Of a stretch of 64,000 nt of DNA, positions 36,833 through 46,215 are shown in pieces. Every line of letters begins with the position of its first letter. Position 1 is the first letter of the stretch. The notes below the pieces were generated by a model. The model was not told where the DNA came from. It made no database searches and was given only the letters and a program-made list of their open reading frames with translations. Source of the stretch: Stenotrophomonas nematodicola. GTDB lineage: Bacteria; Pseudomonadota; Gammaproteobacteria; Xanthomonadales; Xanthomonadaceae. The translations under genes were made by a program, and so were the position numbers. Location: contig NZ_WIAY01000003.1 of assembly GCF_009467805.1 (NCBI RefSeq), forward strand, positions 186,001 through 250,000. The letters run 5' to 3'.

Positions 36833-38524
36833 ATGCGCCTCTCCCAGTTCCACCTGCACACCACCAAGGAAACACCCAGCGACGCGGAGCTCACCAGCCA
36901 CCGCCTGATGCTGCGCGCGGGCATGATCCGCAAGCTGGCCTCGGGGCTGTACACCTGGTCGCCGCTGGGCCTGCGCGTGCTGCGCAAGGTCGAACGCATC
37001 GTGCGCGAGGAAATGGACCGTGCCGGCGCCGTCGAGTTCCAGATCCCGACCATCCAGCCCAAGGAACTGTGGGAAGCCACCGGCCGGTGGGAAAAGTTCG
37101 GCCCGCAGCTGCTCAAGATCAAGGACCGCAAGGAACAGGTGTTCTGCTACAGCCCCACCGCCGAAGAGGCCGCGGCCGATTTCGCCCGCCAGGAGCTGTC
37201 CAGCTACAAGCAGCTGCCGGTCAATTTCTACCAGATCCAGACCAAGTTCCGCGATGAGATCCGCCCGCGTTTCGGCGTGATGCGTTCGCGCGAGTTCCTG
37301 ATGAAGGACGCTTACTCCTTCCACCTGCACGATGAGTGCCTGGTGCGCGAGTACGAAAACATGAAGGCGGCCTACAGCCGCATCTTCACCCGCCTGGGCC
37401 TGGATTTCCGCATGGTGCAGGCCGATTCGGGCGCGATCGGCGGCGACGCGTCGCAGGAATTCCACGTCATCGCCGACTCCGGCGAGGATGCGCTGGTGTT
37501 CTCCACCGGCTCGGATTACGCGGCCAACATGGAAGCGGCCGTGGCCGCCGCCCCGGGCCCGCGCCCGGCCGCCAGCGAAGCGCTGCGCAAGGTCGATACG
37601 CCCACCCAGAAGACCTGCGAGGCTGTCGCCGCGCTGCTCGGCCTGGGCCTGGAGCGCACGGTCAAGTCGATCGCGATCATGAGCGAGGCCGGCTTCGTGC
37701 TGGCCCTGGTGCGCGGCGACCACGACGTCAACGAGATCAAGCTGGCCAAGGTGGCCGGCCTGCAGGGCTACCGCATGGCCAGCGAGGCGGAGATCGCCGC
37801 GCACCTGGGCAGCGAGCCCGGTTTCCTCGGGCCGCTCGGCCCGGCCCAGCCGGTGCGCATCGTCGCCGACCGCGACGTCGCGGCCCTGGCCGACTTCGTG
37901 ATCGGCGCCAATGAAACCGGTGCCCATCTCGCCGGCGTCAACTGGGGCCGCGACCTGCCCGAACCGGAAGTGGCCGATATCCGCAACGCGAAGGAAGGCG
38001 ACCGTGCCGCCGATGGTGGCGAGCTGAGAATCGCCCGCGGCATCGAGGTGGGTCACGTATTCCAGCTTGGCCGCCAGTATGCGCAGGCGCTCAACGCCAC
38101 CGTGCTGGATGAGAACGGCAAAGCCGCGGTGATGGCGATGGGCTGTTATGGCGTGGGTATCTCGCGCATCGTCGCCGCCGCCATCGAGCAGAACCACGAT
38201 GACGCCGGCATTATCTGGCCCGACGCGATGGCGCCGTGGCAGGTGGTGGTGTGCGTGATCAACCCCAAGCAGGACGAGACCATCGCCGCCGCTGCTGCCG
38301 ACCTGCTCGCCGAGCTGCAGGCCGCGGGGCTGGATGCCGCACTGGATGATCGTGGCCTGCGCCCGGGGGCGATGTTCGCCGACATGGAACTGATCGGCGT
38401 TCCACACCGCGTGGTGGTCTCCGACCGCGGCCTTGCCGCAGGGACCTACGAATACCGGGCACGCCGCGCCAGCGAAGCGCAGCACCTGGACCGGGCGGCG
38501 CTGATGGCGACCTTGACCGCGTGA
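36833..38524 (+). CDS. proS: Prolyl-tRNA synthetase (bacterial type)
   Basis: A 563-residue class II synthetase with the insertion editing domain of the prokaryotic type. The N-terminus [19 protein letters not shown], motif 2 ([20 protein letters not shown]), the YbaK-like INS domain (about 225-380, with [10 protein letters not shown] and [12 protein letters not shown]), motif 3 ([18 protein letters not shown]) and an anticodon-binding domain at the end are all present. Length matches E. coli ProS (572). A strong terminator follows directly. Confidence 0.98.
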   Translation: MRLSQFHLHTTKETPSDAELTSHRLMLRAGMIRKLASGLYTWSPLGLRVLRKVERIVREEMDRAGAVEFQIPTIQPKELWEATGRWEKFGPQLLKIKDRKEQVFCYSPTAEEAAADFARQELSSYKQLPVNFYQIQTKFRDEIRPRFGVMRSREFLMKDAYSFHLHDECLVREYENMKAAYSRIFTRLGLDFRMVQADSGAIGGDASQEFHVIADSGEDALVFSTGSDYAANMEAAVAAAPGPRPAASEALRKVDTPTQKTCEAVAALLGLGLERTVKSIAIMSEAGFVLALVRGDHDVNEIKLAKVAGLQGYRMASEAEIAAHLGSEPGFLGPLGPAQPVRIVADRDVAALADFVIGANETGAHLAGVNWGRDLPEPEVADIRNAKEGDRAADGGELRIARGIEVGHVFQLGRQYAQALNATVLDENGKAAVMAMGCYGVGISRIVAAAIEQNHDDAGIIWPDAMAPWQVVVCVINPKQDETIAAAAADLLAELQAAGLDAALDDRGLRPGAMFADMELIGVPHRVVVSDRGLAAGTYEYRARRASEAQHLDRAALMATLTA

Positions 38525-38529
38525 TGACA

Positions 38530-38563
38530 GAAAGCCGGGACAATATCCCGGCTTTCCTGTTTT
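38530..38563 (+). terminator. Rho-independent terminator of proS
   Basis: A perfect 11-bp stem (38530-38540 with 38546-38556), loop CAATA, then CTGTTTT. It begins 6 nt after the proS stop. Confidence 0.92.
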
Positions 38564-38590
38564 ACGATGTGATTGATTATTCCCCGGGGT

Positions 38591-38620
38591 TTGTACCGCG
38601 GACTTCCGGGAATGTATGCT
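38591..38620 (+). promoter_or_regulatory. Candidate promoter of the H-NS-like gene
   Basis: TTGTAC (38591-38596) and TATGCT (38615-38620) are 18 bp apart in an intergenic stretch of lowered GC. An imperfect inverted repeat (ATTCCC... and ...GGGAAT at about 38578 and 38608) surrounds the -35 and could be an operator. Confidence 0.35.
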
Positions 38621-38676
38621 GTTGTCGATGCCAAGGACCGGCTCACCCTGTCCTTATATACATTCCGGAGTGGTAA

Positions 38677-39051
38677 ATGAGCATTGACCTGAGCGGCCTG
38701 TCCGCCAAAGAGCTGGGCGCACTGATCAAGAATGCGAAGAAGCAGCAGACCATCGTCGCCAAGCGGCCGGCCATCAGCAAGGTGCGCGCGCAGCTGACCA
38801 AGCTCGCCAAGGCGCAGGGTTATTCGGTGGAAGAACTGTTCGGTGGCACCGCGCCGGCACGGGGTCGTGCCGCCAAGGCGGCCACGTCACCGGCCAAGAA
38901 GGCCGTGCGCAAGCTGGGCAAGGTGGCGCCGAAGTACCGCAACCCGGCCAATCCGAAGGAAACCTGGACCGGCCGTGGCAAGCAGCCGCGCTGGCTGGCC
39001 GCGCATACCGCCAAGGGCAAGAAGCCGGAAGATTTCCTGATCAAGAAGTAA
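38677..39051 (+). CDS. H-NS-family nucleoid protein
   Basis: A 124-residue DNA-binding protein. The N-terminal half (5-55) is a helical oligomerisation region; the centre (58-85) is Ala/Lys-rich; the C-terminal H-NS domain has KYRNP followed by TWTGRGKQPRWL (96-107), the AT-hook-like minor-groove motif of the family. Xanthomonad relatives (XvrA-type) silence AT-rich and virulence genes. CGGAG lies 8 nt upstream of the ATG. It is flanked by terminators, so it is probably monocistronic. Confidence 0.9.
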   Translation: MSIDLSGLSAKELGALIKNAKKQQTIVAKRPAISKVRAQLTKLAKAQGYSVEELFGGTAPARGRAAKAATSPAKKAVRKLGKVAPKYRNPANPKETWTGRGKQPRWLAAHTAKGKKPEDFLIKK

Positions 39052-39071
39052 TCGCGGCCCGTCCGCGAATG

Positions 39072-39105
39072 AAAACGCCGGCCCTGTGCCGGCGTTTTTG
39101 TTTTC
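39072..39105 (+). terminator. Bidirectional terminator after the H-NS-like gene
   Basis: An 11-bp stem (39072-39082 with 39088-39098), loop CCTGT, flanked by A4 on the left and T-rich TTTTTGTTTT on the right. The flanking genes converge, so it can serve both. Confidence 0.92.
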
Positions 39106-39123
39106 CGCTTCGGCAAAGCCCGT

Positions 39124-40383
39124 TCAGAGATTCTTGCGCGCCGGCACCAGAAGATTGCCGAACAGCAGCCCCGCCACCAGCGCCATCACCACGTTGAGCA
39201 CGGTCATCAGCACGGTCTGGCCGGCGCTCATGTCCTGCTGCTGCACCAGGGTGAGCACGCCGCGCAGGCTGGTGCTGCCCGGCACCAGCATGATGATGCC
39301 GGGCAGCCGGATGATCGCGCCGGGGCGCTGCACCAGCCGGCCGAACAGATTGCCCGCTGCGGTCATCAGCATCGCCGACATGAAAATGCCGGCCGGCAGG
39401 CCCCAGGCCTGGCCGGCGAACTTGGAAATGGCGTAGCCGGCCACCGACGCGGCCATTACCCAGGGATAATCGCGGCGGTTGGCCTTGAACAGCATCGCAA
39501 AGGCGAACGCGGCCAGCAGCAGCGCGCTCCACTCCACCCAGTCCGCCTGCGGACGCGAAGCGCGCACGTGCGGTTCCAGGCCGATGATGCCCGACAGCGT
39601 GACCGCGATCACCGCCCCCACGGTCAATTTCAGGATCGTGGTGATCGCGCCGGCAAAGCGTGCGGTACCCGATACCCAATGCTGGCTGGCCAGTTCGTTG
39701 ACCGCGTTGGTCAGCGACATGCCGGGCAGCATGACCACCAGCGAGGCGATGATGACGGTATTGAGGTTGAGCGGCCCGATGAACGAGGCCACCAGCGCGG
39801 CCACGGTGCCGGCCAGCAGCGCCGCCAGCGCCTCGCTGGCTTCGCGGCTGGCGGGGCGACGATCGGTGTACAGCGTCATCAGGCCGATCAGCAGCCCGAT
39901 CATGCCGGCGGTGGCGATATCCAGCCACGGCAGTTTCCACAGCCCGGCCACGCCGGCCGCGCCAAGGCTGTAGGACAGGATCATGCGGATCTTGCCGCGC
40001 CGGCCGGGGTCCTTGTCGAGCTGGCGCAGAGCGGTATGGCCCTGGGCGATGCTCATCGTGCCGTTGGCGACCGCATCGGTGATCTGGTCGGCGATGCTGA
40101 GTTTGTGCAGATCGTTTTCGCCCGGCGCCAGACGGATCACGCGGGTGATGTCCGACGAGCCGATCGCCTTGGTCGGGTCGCTGAAACTCAGGATCAGCCC
40201 GGTCGGGTTCGACCACGGTTCACAGTCCAGGTCCAGTCGCTGCGCCAGCGCCACCACCGCCGCTTCCAGCCGCTGCGCGGTGGTGCCATAGCTGTGCAGG
40301 CGCCCGGCGATCTCCGAGACGAACGCCACCCGTTGTGCATAGGTGGCTTGGGGGGTGGGAATGGCGGCGGCATCGGCGGACAT
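39124..40383 (-). CDS. ThrE-family threonine/serine exporter
   Basis: A 419-residue inner-membrane protein. The N-terminal ThrE part (about 10-265) begins with a cytoplasmic domain (AGRLHSYGTTAQRLEAAVVA, then LSFSDPTKAI) and continues into five or so helices; the C-terminal ThrE_2-type part (about 285-419) adds more, with LPGIIMLVPGSTSLRG as a recognisable motif. Corynebacterial ThrE exports threonine and serine; function here is by family only. The start MSADAAAIPTPQ is chosen; the open frame upstream overlaps the divergent gene's promoter. Confidence 0.85.
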   Translation of the reverse strand: MSADAAAIPTPQATYAQRVAFVSEIAGRLHSYGTTAQRLEAAVVALAQRLDLDCEPWSNPTGLILSFSDPTKAIGSSDITRVIRLAPGENDLHKLSIADQITDAVANGTMSIAQGHTALRQLDKDPGRRGKIRMILSYSLGAAGVAGLWKLPWLDIATAGMIGLLIGLMTLYTDRRPASREASEALAALLAGTVAALVASFIGPLNLNTVIIASLVVMLPGMSLTNAVNELASQHWVSGTARFAGAITTILKLTVGAVIAVTLSGIIGLEPHVRASRPQADWVEWSALLLAAFAFAMLFKANRRDYPWVMAASVAGYAISKFAGQAWGLPAGIFMSAMLMTAAGNLFGRLVQRPGAIIRLPGIIMLVPGSTSLRGVLTLVQQQDMSAGQTVLMTVLNVVMALVAGLLFGNLLVPARKNL

Positions 40384-40532
40384 GCGTCGTAGTATTACCT
40401 GAACCTTGCCCGGGCAGAACATCGGGCGTCGCCGCAGCCCCGCACCGCGCATGGACTGCGGCACGTCCACGCACTGCATCACGCGCTCTAGCCTTGCACT
40501 CGGACAAGGTATGCTGCGCGCAGGACGACCCC

Positions 40533-41645
40533 ATGACTTCATCCCAAGCCCCCCATCTCGAGCAGGATGCCCAGGACCCCGGCCTGATCCGGTTGTCCGG
40601 CCAATGGACGTTGCGCACCGCGCTGGCGGCCGCCGAGGTGCTGCGCGACGCGCCGGAGAAGGTGACCGGCATCGATGCCAGCGGCATCACCCAGCTCGAT
40701 TCAGCCGGCGTGCTGCAGGTGCTGCGCGTGGCGCACCGTGCCGACCTGGCCGAGGAGGCGCTGGTCTTCCGCGATGAACACCAGGCACTGGTGTGCACCA
40801 TCGAGGAAGTTGCCGACGACCGCCCGCGCGCCAAGCGTGACTTCGGCGTGCTGGCCGCGCTGGAGCGCCTGGGCGTCAGCGTGCATGGCATGGGCCACAA
40901 CATCGTGGCGCTGGCCAGCTTCCTCGGCGAGAACCTGGTCAAGGGCGCCCGCCTGCTCAAGGAGCCGCGCCGCTTCCGGCTCACGGCGACGGTGGCGCAG
41001 ATGGAACAGGTCGGGCTGGACGCGGTGCCGCTGGTGGCGCTGCTGTCCTACCTCGTCGGCGCGGTGATCGCTTTCCTCGGGTCGACGATCCTGCGCGACT
41101 TCGGCGCGGAGATCTACGTAGTGGAGCTGGTCAGCATCGCCTTCCTGCGCGAATTTGCGGTCCTGCTCACCGCGATCGTACTGGCCGGCCGCACTGCCAG
41201 CGCATTCACCGCCCAGATCGGCGCCATGAAAGCGCGCGAGGAGATCGACGCGATGAAGACGCTCGGCCTGGACCCGATCGACCTGCTGGTGCTGCCGCGC
41301 CTGGTGGCGCTGCTGGTCACCCTGCCGCTGCTGACCTTCATCGCGATGGCCGCCGGCCTGGCCGGCGGCATTACCGTGGGCGCGTTCGACCTGGATATTC
41401 CGCCGCAGATGTACATCGCACGCATGCACGAGACGATGGAAGTGCGCAACATGCTGGTGGGCCTGTCCAAGGCGCCGGTGTTCGCGCTGGTGATTGGCCT
41501 GATCGGCTGCCTGGAAGGCCTGAAAGTGGAAGGCACCGCGCAGTCGGTCGGCGAGCGCACCACCTCCAGCGTGGTGCAGGCCATCTCGCTGGTGATCATC
41601 CTCGACGCGTTTGCCGCGTTGTGGTTCATGAAGATGGGCTGGTAA
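40533..41645 (+). CDS. mlaE: MlaE-type ABC permease with N-terminal STAS domain
   Basis: A 370-residue fusion. Residues about 15-100 form a STAS domain (GLIRLSGQWTL ... GIDASGITQLDSAGVLQVL), the role played by the separate protein MlaB in E. coli. Residues about 120-370 are an MlaE permease with five helices, a family motif VELVSIAFLREFAVLLTAIV and the EAMK-type coupling region KAREEIDAMKTLGLDP. It is the first gene of a four-gene MCE lipid-transport operon. The ATG at 40533 is used. Confidence 0.92.
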   Translation: MTSSQAPHLEQDAQDPGLIRLSGQWTLRTALAAAEVLRDAPEKVTGIDASGITQLDSAGVLQVLRVAHRADLAEEALVFRDEHQALVCTIEEVADDRPRAKRDFGVLAALERLGVSVHGMGHNIVALASFLGENLVKGARLLKEPRRFRLTATVAQMEQVGLDAVPLVALLSYLVGAVIAFLGSTILRDFGAEIYVVELVSIAFLREFAVLLTAIVLAGRTASAFTAQIGAMKAREEIDAMKTLGLDPIDLLVLPRLVALLVTLPLLTFIAMAAGLAGGITVGAFDLDIPPQMYIARMHETMEVRNMLVGLSKAPVFALVIGLIGCLEGLKVEGTAQSVGERTTSSVVQAISLVIILDAFAALWFMKMGW

Positions 41646-41648
41646 GCC

Positions 41649-42506
41649 GTGCACACCGTCCCTGCCCCCGCCCCGGCCCCCGACGACACCGTCTGCGACG
41701 ACGCGGGCCTGGCCATCCGCGTGCGCGGGCTCACCAACCGGTTCGGCAGCCAGGTGGTGCACGACGGCCTGGATCTGGACGTGCGCCGCGGCGAGATCCT
41801 CGGCGTGGTCGGCGGCTCGGGCACCGGCAAATCGGTGCTGATGCGCAGCATTCTGGGCCTGCGTGCGCCCGACGAAGGCCGTATCGAGGTGCTCGGGGTG
41901 GATGCGCGTTCGGGCGATCCGGCCGATCGCCTGCACATCGAACGCAACACCGGCGTGCTGTTCCAGGATGGCGCGCTGTTTTCCTCGCTGACCGTGGGCG
42001 AGAACGTGCAGGTGCCGCTGAAGGAGCACCATCGCGAACTGCCCGACCGCTGGCACTACGAACTGGCGCTGCTGAAGGTGAAGCTGGCCGGCCTGCCTGC
42101 CGATGCGATCAACAAGCTGCCCTCGCAGCTGTCCGGCGGCATGCGCAAACGTGCCGGCCTGGCCCGTGCGCTGGCGCTGGATCCGCCGCTGCTGTTCCTG
42201 GACGAGCCCACCGCCGGTCTGGACCCGATCGGCGCGGCCGCCTTCGACCGCCTGATCAAAACACTGCAGGAAGCACTGGGTCTGACCGTGTTCCTGATCA
42301 CGCACGACCTGGACACGCTGTATGCCATCTGCGACCGGGTGGCGGTGCTGGCCGACCGCAGAGTAGTGGCCAACGCCCCGCTGCACGAGATCGAACAGCT
42401 GGACCATCCGTGGATCCAGGAGTACTTCCACGGTCCACGGGCCCGCGCCGCGCGCGCGGCCGTGCCGCCGCCCTCCGACCGCGACGCGACGGCGACCACC
42501 TCCTGA
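41649..42506 (+). CDS. mlaF: MCE-type ABC transporter ATP-binding protein (MlaF-like)
   Basis: A 285-residue ATPase. Walker A GGSGTGKS is at 55-62, the Q-loop is in VLFQDGALFSSLTV, the signature is LSGGMRKR, and Walker B is LLFLDEPTAGLDP. MlaF-type features include the FQDGALFSSL sequence. The start is GTG, 3 nt after the permease stop. Residues 1-18 are a Pro/Ala-rich extension and 265-285 a basic Arg/Ala tail. Confidence 0.94.
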   Translation: MHTVPAPAPAPDDTVCDDAGLAIRVRGLTNRFGSQVVHDGLDLDVRRGEILGVVGGSGTGKSVLMRSILGLRAPDEGRIEVLGVDARSGDPADRLHIERNTGVLFQDGALFSSLTVGENVQVPLKEHHRELPDRWHYELALLKVKLAGLPADAINKLPSQLSGGMRKRAGLARALALDPPLLFLDEPTAGLDPIGAAAFDRLIKTLQEALGLTVFLITHDLDTLYAICDRVAVLADRRVVANAPLHEIEQLDHPWIQEYFHGPRARAARAAVPPPSDRDATATTS

Positions 42507-42535
42507 TGAACCGCATTTTTCCGGGTACCTGACAC

Positions 42536-43462
42536 ATGGAAACCAAAGCCAACTACGTACTGATCGGCGCGTTCACTCTGGTGGTGGGACTGGCGCTGCT
42601 GGCGTTCGGCCTGTGGGCCGCCAAGTATTCCTCCGACCGCACCTGGACCGAGTACCGGGTGGTGTTCCGTGAGGCCGTGACCGGCCTGTCGGTCGGCAGC
42701 CCGGTGCAGTACAACGGCATCGCGGTCGGCTCGATCACCGAACTGAACCTGGTGCCCGACGACCCGCGCCAGGTGGTGGCACGGATCCGGCTCAACTCCA
42801 ATACGCCGGTCAAGACCGATACCCGCGCCAAGCTGGCGATCACCAGCCTGACCGGGCCGTCGATCATCCAGCTCAGCGGCGGCACGCCCCAGGCGCAGCC
42901 GCTCACGGTGGTCAACAAGGACCCGGCGCCGATCATTCCGACCACCCCCTCGGCGCTGCAGAACATCACCGACGTGGCCAACCGCATCGTCGAGCGCATG
43001 GACCAGGTGCTGAGCGACCGCAACGTGGCCAGCATCAACGCCACGCTGGCCAACCTGGAAACCATCAGCGGCGGCCTGGCCGACCGCGACCAGGGCACGC
43101 AGGCGCTGCTGCTCAGCGCGCGCGACGCCGCGCGCAGCCTGGACACCACGCTCAAGACCACCAACGGCACCATCCAGCGCCTGGACACCAATCTGGTGCA
43201 GCAGCTGCCGCCGATCCTGGACAAGCTGGAAACCACGCTGACCAAGCTGGATTCGGCCGCCGGCAACGCCGATTCGATCCTCGGCGAGAACCGCGCCGCG
43301 ATCAACAGCTTCGCCAACGACGGCCTGGCCCAGCTTGGCCCGACCCTGACCGAGCTGCGTGGGCTGATCCGCGACCTGCGCCGGGTCAGCGACCGCCTGG
43401 ACAACAATCCGGCACGCTATCTGCTGGGCCACGACGCGCCCAAGGAGTTCGAACCCAAATGA
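42536..43462 (+). CDS. mlaD: MCE-domain lipid-binding protein (MlaD-like, long form)
   Basis: A 308-residue periplasmic protein anchored by one N-terminal helix (METKANYVLIGAFTLVVG to about 28). One MCE domain (about 38-115, VVFREAVTGLSVGSPVQYNG) is followed by a long helical region (about 135-300) of heptad-like Leu/Asn/Thr repeats. MlaD of E. coli is only about 183 residues, so the C-terminal helical extension is large and may build a longer tunnel or barrel. The stop overlaps the next gene (ATGA). Confidence 0.93.
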   Translation: METKANYVLIGAFTLVVGLALLAFGLWAAKYSSDRTWTEYRVVFREAVTGLSVGSPVQYNGIAVGSITELNLVPDDPRQVVARIRLNSNTPVKTDTRAKLAITSLTGPSIIQLSGGTPQAQPLTVVNKDPAPIIPTTPSALQNITDVANRIVERMDQVLSDRNVASINATLANLETISGGLADRDQGTQALLLSARDAARSLDTTLKTTNGTIQRLDTNLVQQLPPILDKLETTLTKLDSAAGNADSILGENRAAINSFANDGLAQLGPTLTELRGLIRDLRRVSDRLDNNPARYLLGHDAPKEFEPK

Positions 43463-44091
43463 GCCGCCCGACCCTGCTCCGCACCCTGTTGCCGATCGCT
43501 CTGACGACCCTGCTGGGCGGCTGCTCGCTGCTGGGCAGCAGCGAGCGCAGCGCCGTGACCATCTATTCGCCGGTGGTACGCATCCAGCCCGATCCGGCGT
43601 GGCCGCGCGTGGACTGGCAGCTGATCCTGGTCAAGCCCACCGCCGCGCGCGTGGTCGACAGCCCGCGCATCAACGTACGCCCCTCGCCCTCCGAGCTGGA
43701 GGTGTACAAGGGCGTGAGCTGGGCGCAGCCGGCCACCGACATGGTCGACGACGCGCTGGTACGCGGCTTCGAGGATTCCGGCCGGATCGGCGGCGTGGCG
43801 CGCGCCACCACCGGCATCCGCGCCGACTACAAGCTGGCCCTGGACGTGCGCCGCTTCGAGGCCGACTACCGCGGCCAGGCCACCCCGACCGCGCTGCTGG
43901 AGATCAACGCCAAACTGATCCATGTGGTGGACCAGCGGGTGGTGGCCGACCGCACCTTCCGCCAGGAACGTCCGGTTGGCAGCACGGCGGTGGCCGATGT
44001 CGCCCAGGCCATCGAGCAGAGCCTGCAGGCCTTCACCACCGAGGTCGTCGGGTGGACGTTGACCACCGGCCAGGCCGATCACCAGAAGTGA
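43459..44091 (+). CDS. ABC-type transport auxiliary lipoprotein (PqiC-like)
   Basis: A 210-residue predicted outer-membrane lipoprotein with lipobox LLGGC (Cys22). The mature part fits the ABC_trans_aux (DUF330/PqiC) fold: YSPVVRIQPDPAWPRVDWQL, then WAQPATDMVDDALVRGFEDSG and RADYKLALDVRRFEADY. In E. coli PqiC partners the MCE protein PqiB. The ATG overlaps the mlaD-like stop, showing coupling. Its presence replaces the MlaC and MlaA components of the classical Mla system, which are not found next to this operon. Confidence 0.87.
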   Translation: MSRPTLLRTLLPIALTTLLGGCSLLGSSERSAVTIYSPVVRIQPDPAWPRVDWQLILVKPTAARVVDSPRINVRPSPSELEVYKGVSWAQPATDMVDDALVRGFEDSGRIGGVARATTGIRADYKLALDVRRFEADYRGQATPTALLEINAKLIHVVDQRVVADRTFRQERPVGSTAVADVAQAIEQSLQAFTTEVVGWTLTTGQADHQK

Positions 44092-44127
44092 CATCGGGCG
44101 GTGCGTCACTGCATCGCCACACCGCTG

Positions 44128-44709
44128 TCAGGAAGGCGCGATCCAGCGGAAAGTCAGGTTGATGCGCTCGGCCAGCGGCCGCGCGGTCTTGGGCAGCGCA
44201 TGCTGGTAATGACGCTGCGTCTGCCCCCCCATCAACAGCAGATCGCCGTGGCCCAGCGTCACCTCGGCCTTGCGGGCGTGGTCGTCGCGACGGCGCAGCA
44301 GGAAACGCCGCTCGGCCCCCAGGCTGAGTGAGGCGATCAGCGGGGCCGGACCCAGCTCGGCTTCGTTGTCGCTGTGCCAGCCCATGCCGTCGTCGCCATC
44401 GCGGTAGCGGTTGAGCAGCACACTGTTGAACGCGGTCCCGCACAGCACGGCCAGCCGCTCGCGCAGCGGCAGCAGCGCCGCATGCCAGGGCACCGGCACG
44501 AAGTCCGTGCCGGAATAGCGGTAGCGCGCTGCGGGGTCGCCCATCCAGCAGCTCAGCCGCGGCGAATCAACCTGCCGCCCGAACAGGCGGATGCGGTGTA
44601 CCTCCCACGGCACGTCCTCGCGCAGCTGCCGCTGCAACGCGTCGGCCTCCGGGGCCGCCAGCCAGTGGCGGTGCCAGTGCACCCGGGCATCGGGAAGGTG
44701 GAGATCCAT
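44128..44709 (-). CDS. alkB: AlkB-like 2-oxoglutarate/Fe(II) dioxygenase
   Basis: A 193-residue enzyme of the AlkB family, which oxidatively removes alkyl groups from nucleic acid bases. The iron triad is His112-x-Asp114 (GWHSDNE) and His170, and the 2-oxoglutarate/fold motif R182-x-N-x-T-F-R188 (ERINLTFRW) is present, preceded by MGGQTQRHYQH. The N-terminal WEVHRIRLFGRQVDSPRLSC with RYRYSG resembles the AlkB2/3-like branch. The gene converges on the MCE operon and follows lpsJ with 61 bp between. Confidence 0.92.
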   Translation of the reverse strand: MDLHLPDARVHWHRHWLAAPEADALQRQLREDVPWEVHRIRLFGRQVDSPRLSCWMGDPAARYRYSGTDFVPVPWHAALLPLRERLAVLCGTAFNSVLLNRYRDGDDGMGWHSDNEAELGPAPLIASLSLGAERRFLLRRRDDHARKAEVTLGHGDLLLMGGQTQRHYQHALPKTARPLAERINLTFRWIAPS

Positions 44710-44770
44710 GCACTCCTCAGGGCTGCCGCAGCGCCCGCGGACGGGACGCTGCGATGCGCCTCCGGTCCGC

Positions 44771-45403
44771 TCAGGCCTGGGCGAACGCCACGCCGGTTTT
44801 TTCCTTCAGTTCGTCCATGCCCACGCCAGGGGCGGCTTCCACCAGCACCAGGCCGCTGTCGGTGACGTCGAACACGGCCAGATCGGTGATGATGCGGTCG
44901 ACCACGCCCACGCCGGTCAGCGGCAGGGTGCAGTCGGGCAGGATTTTGTGCTCGCCGTTCCTGGCGGTGTGCTCCATCAGCACCACCACGCGCTGCACGC
45001 CGGCCACCAGGTCCATCGCACCGCCCATGCCCTTGACCATCTTGCCGGGCACCATCCAGTTGGCCAGGTCCCCCTTGTCGGTGACCTGCATCGCGCCCAG
45101 GATGGCCAGGTTGATGTGGCCGCCGCGGATCATCGCGAAGCTGTCGTGGCTGCCGAAGTAGCTGGCGCCGGCACGGGCGGTGACGGTCTGCTTGCCGGCA
45201 TTGATCAGGTCGGCATCGACCTCGCCTTCGGTCGGGAACGGGCCGATGCCGAGCAGGCCGTTTTCGGACTGCAACCAGACATCCACGCCGTCGGGAATAT
45301 GGTTGGCCACCAGGGTCGGCAGGCCGATGCCCAGATTCACATAGGCGCCGTCGGTCAGTTCGCGGGCGGCGCGTGCCGCCATTTCATCGCGGGTCCATGC
45401 CAT
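44771..45403 (-). CDS. lpsJ: 3-oxoacid CoA-transferase subunit B (LpsJ)
   Basis: A 210-residue subunit of a succinyl-CoA:3-ketoacid-type CoA-transferase. The sequence [20 protein letters not shown], then [14 protein letters not shown] with the catalytic Glu (SENG), is the subunit B signature. Xanthomonads name this pair lpsI/lpsJ because of its place next to rml genes, but the function is acyl-CoA metabolism. The ATG lies 1 nt after the lpsI stop; a Met six codons upstream is in frame but overlaps lpsI. Confidence 0.93.
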   Translation of the reverse strand: MAWTRDEMAARAARELTDGAYVNLGIGLPTLVANHIPDGVDVWLQSENGLLGIGPFPTEGEVDADLINAGKQTVTARAGASYFGSHDSFAMIRGGHINLAILGAMQVTDKGDLANWMVPGKMVKGMGGAMDLVAGVQRVVVLMEHTARNGEHKILPDCTLPLTGVGVVDRIITDLAVFDVTDSGLVLVEAAPGVGMDELKEKTGVAFAQA

Positions 45404-45404
45404 G

Positions 45405-46139
45405 TCAGTTGCCCTCCGCACGGATGGTGCGCTGTTCGATACGCTTCTCGGGATGCGGGTTGTGCACGATGCGGTGCACGTAGATGCCGGGCAGGTGGAC
45501 CTGGTCCGGATCGATGCTGCCCACCGGCACCACCTCCTCCACCTCGACGATGCACAGCCTGCCGGCCATCGCGCAGGCCGGGTTGAAGTTGCGCGCGGTC
45601 TTGCGGAACACCAGGTTGCCGGCTTCGTCGGCCTTCCACGCCTTGACCAGCGCCACGTCGGCGCGCAGCGCGGTTTCCATCACGTAGTGCTTGCCGTCGA
45701 ACTCGCGGGTTTCCTTGCCCTCGGCCACCACGGTGCCGTAGCCGGTGGCGGTGAAGAACGCGGGAATGCCCGCGCCGCCGGCGCGCAGGCGCTCGGCCAG
45801 GGTGCCCTGCGGGTTGAACTCCAGTTCCAGCTCACCGGCCAGGAACTGACGCTCGAATTCCTTGTTCTCACCCACGTAGGACGAGATCATTTTCTGGATC
45901 TGGCGCGTTTCCAGCAGCTGGCCCAGGCCGAAGCCATCCACGCCGGCATTGTTGGAGATCACCGTCAGGCCCTTGGCCCCGGTGTCGCGCAGCGCTGCGA
46001 TCAGCGCCTCGGGAATGCCGCACAGGCCGAAACCACCCACCGCCAGGGTCTGGCCATCGGCGATCACGCCCTGCAGTGCCTCGGCGGCGCTGGCGTACTG
46101 CTTGCCACGCCGCGTGGCGGTGTCCGGGGACTTGCTCAT
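45405..46139 (-). CDS. lpsI: 3-oxoacid CoA-transferase subunit A (LpsI)
   Basis: A 244-residue partner of LpsJ. The glycine-rich CoA-transferase family 1 motif [16 protein letters not shown] lies near residues 34-50, and [15 protein letters not shown] follows. The pair interconverts CoA esters of acetoacetate/succinate-type acids. GAGG lies upstream of the ATG, and a TACAAT -10-like element is 32 bp upstream. It lies downstream of rmlD on the same strand with 76 bp between, and has its own probable promoter. Confidence 0.93.
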   Translation of the reverse strand: MSKSPDTATRRGKQYASAAEALQGVIADGQTLAVGGFGLCGIPEALIAALRDTGAKGLTVISNNAGVDGFGLGQLLETRQIQKMISSYVGENKEFERQFLAGELELEFNPQGTLAERLRAGGAGIPAFFTATGYGTVVAEGKETREFDGKHYVMETALRADVALVKAWKADEAGNLVFRKTARNFNPACAMAGRLCIVEVEEVVPVGSIDPDQVHLPGIYVHRIVHNPHPEKRIEQRTIRAEGN

Positions 46140-46170
46140 CTACGCCCTCACCTCGTTGATGTAAGCGCGC

Positions 46171-46176
46171 ATTGTA
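46171..46176 (-). promoter_or_regulatory. Candidate -10 box of lpsIJ
   Basis: TACAAT on the minus strand (46176-46171) matches 5 of 6 of the sigma-70 -10 consensus, 32 bp before the lpsI ATG. No good -35 is visible at the right distance. Confidence 0.35.
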
Positions 46177-46215
46177 GCGGCTGGACGCTGTTTTCCCTGC
46201 CGCGCTGCAGCGCGT

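Noticed and set aside
44771-46139. lpsI/lpsJ as LPS biosynthesis enzymes
   Set aside because: The motifs are those of 3-oxoacid CoA-transferase; the names reflect location only.
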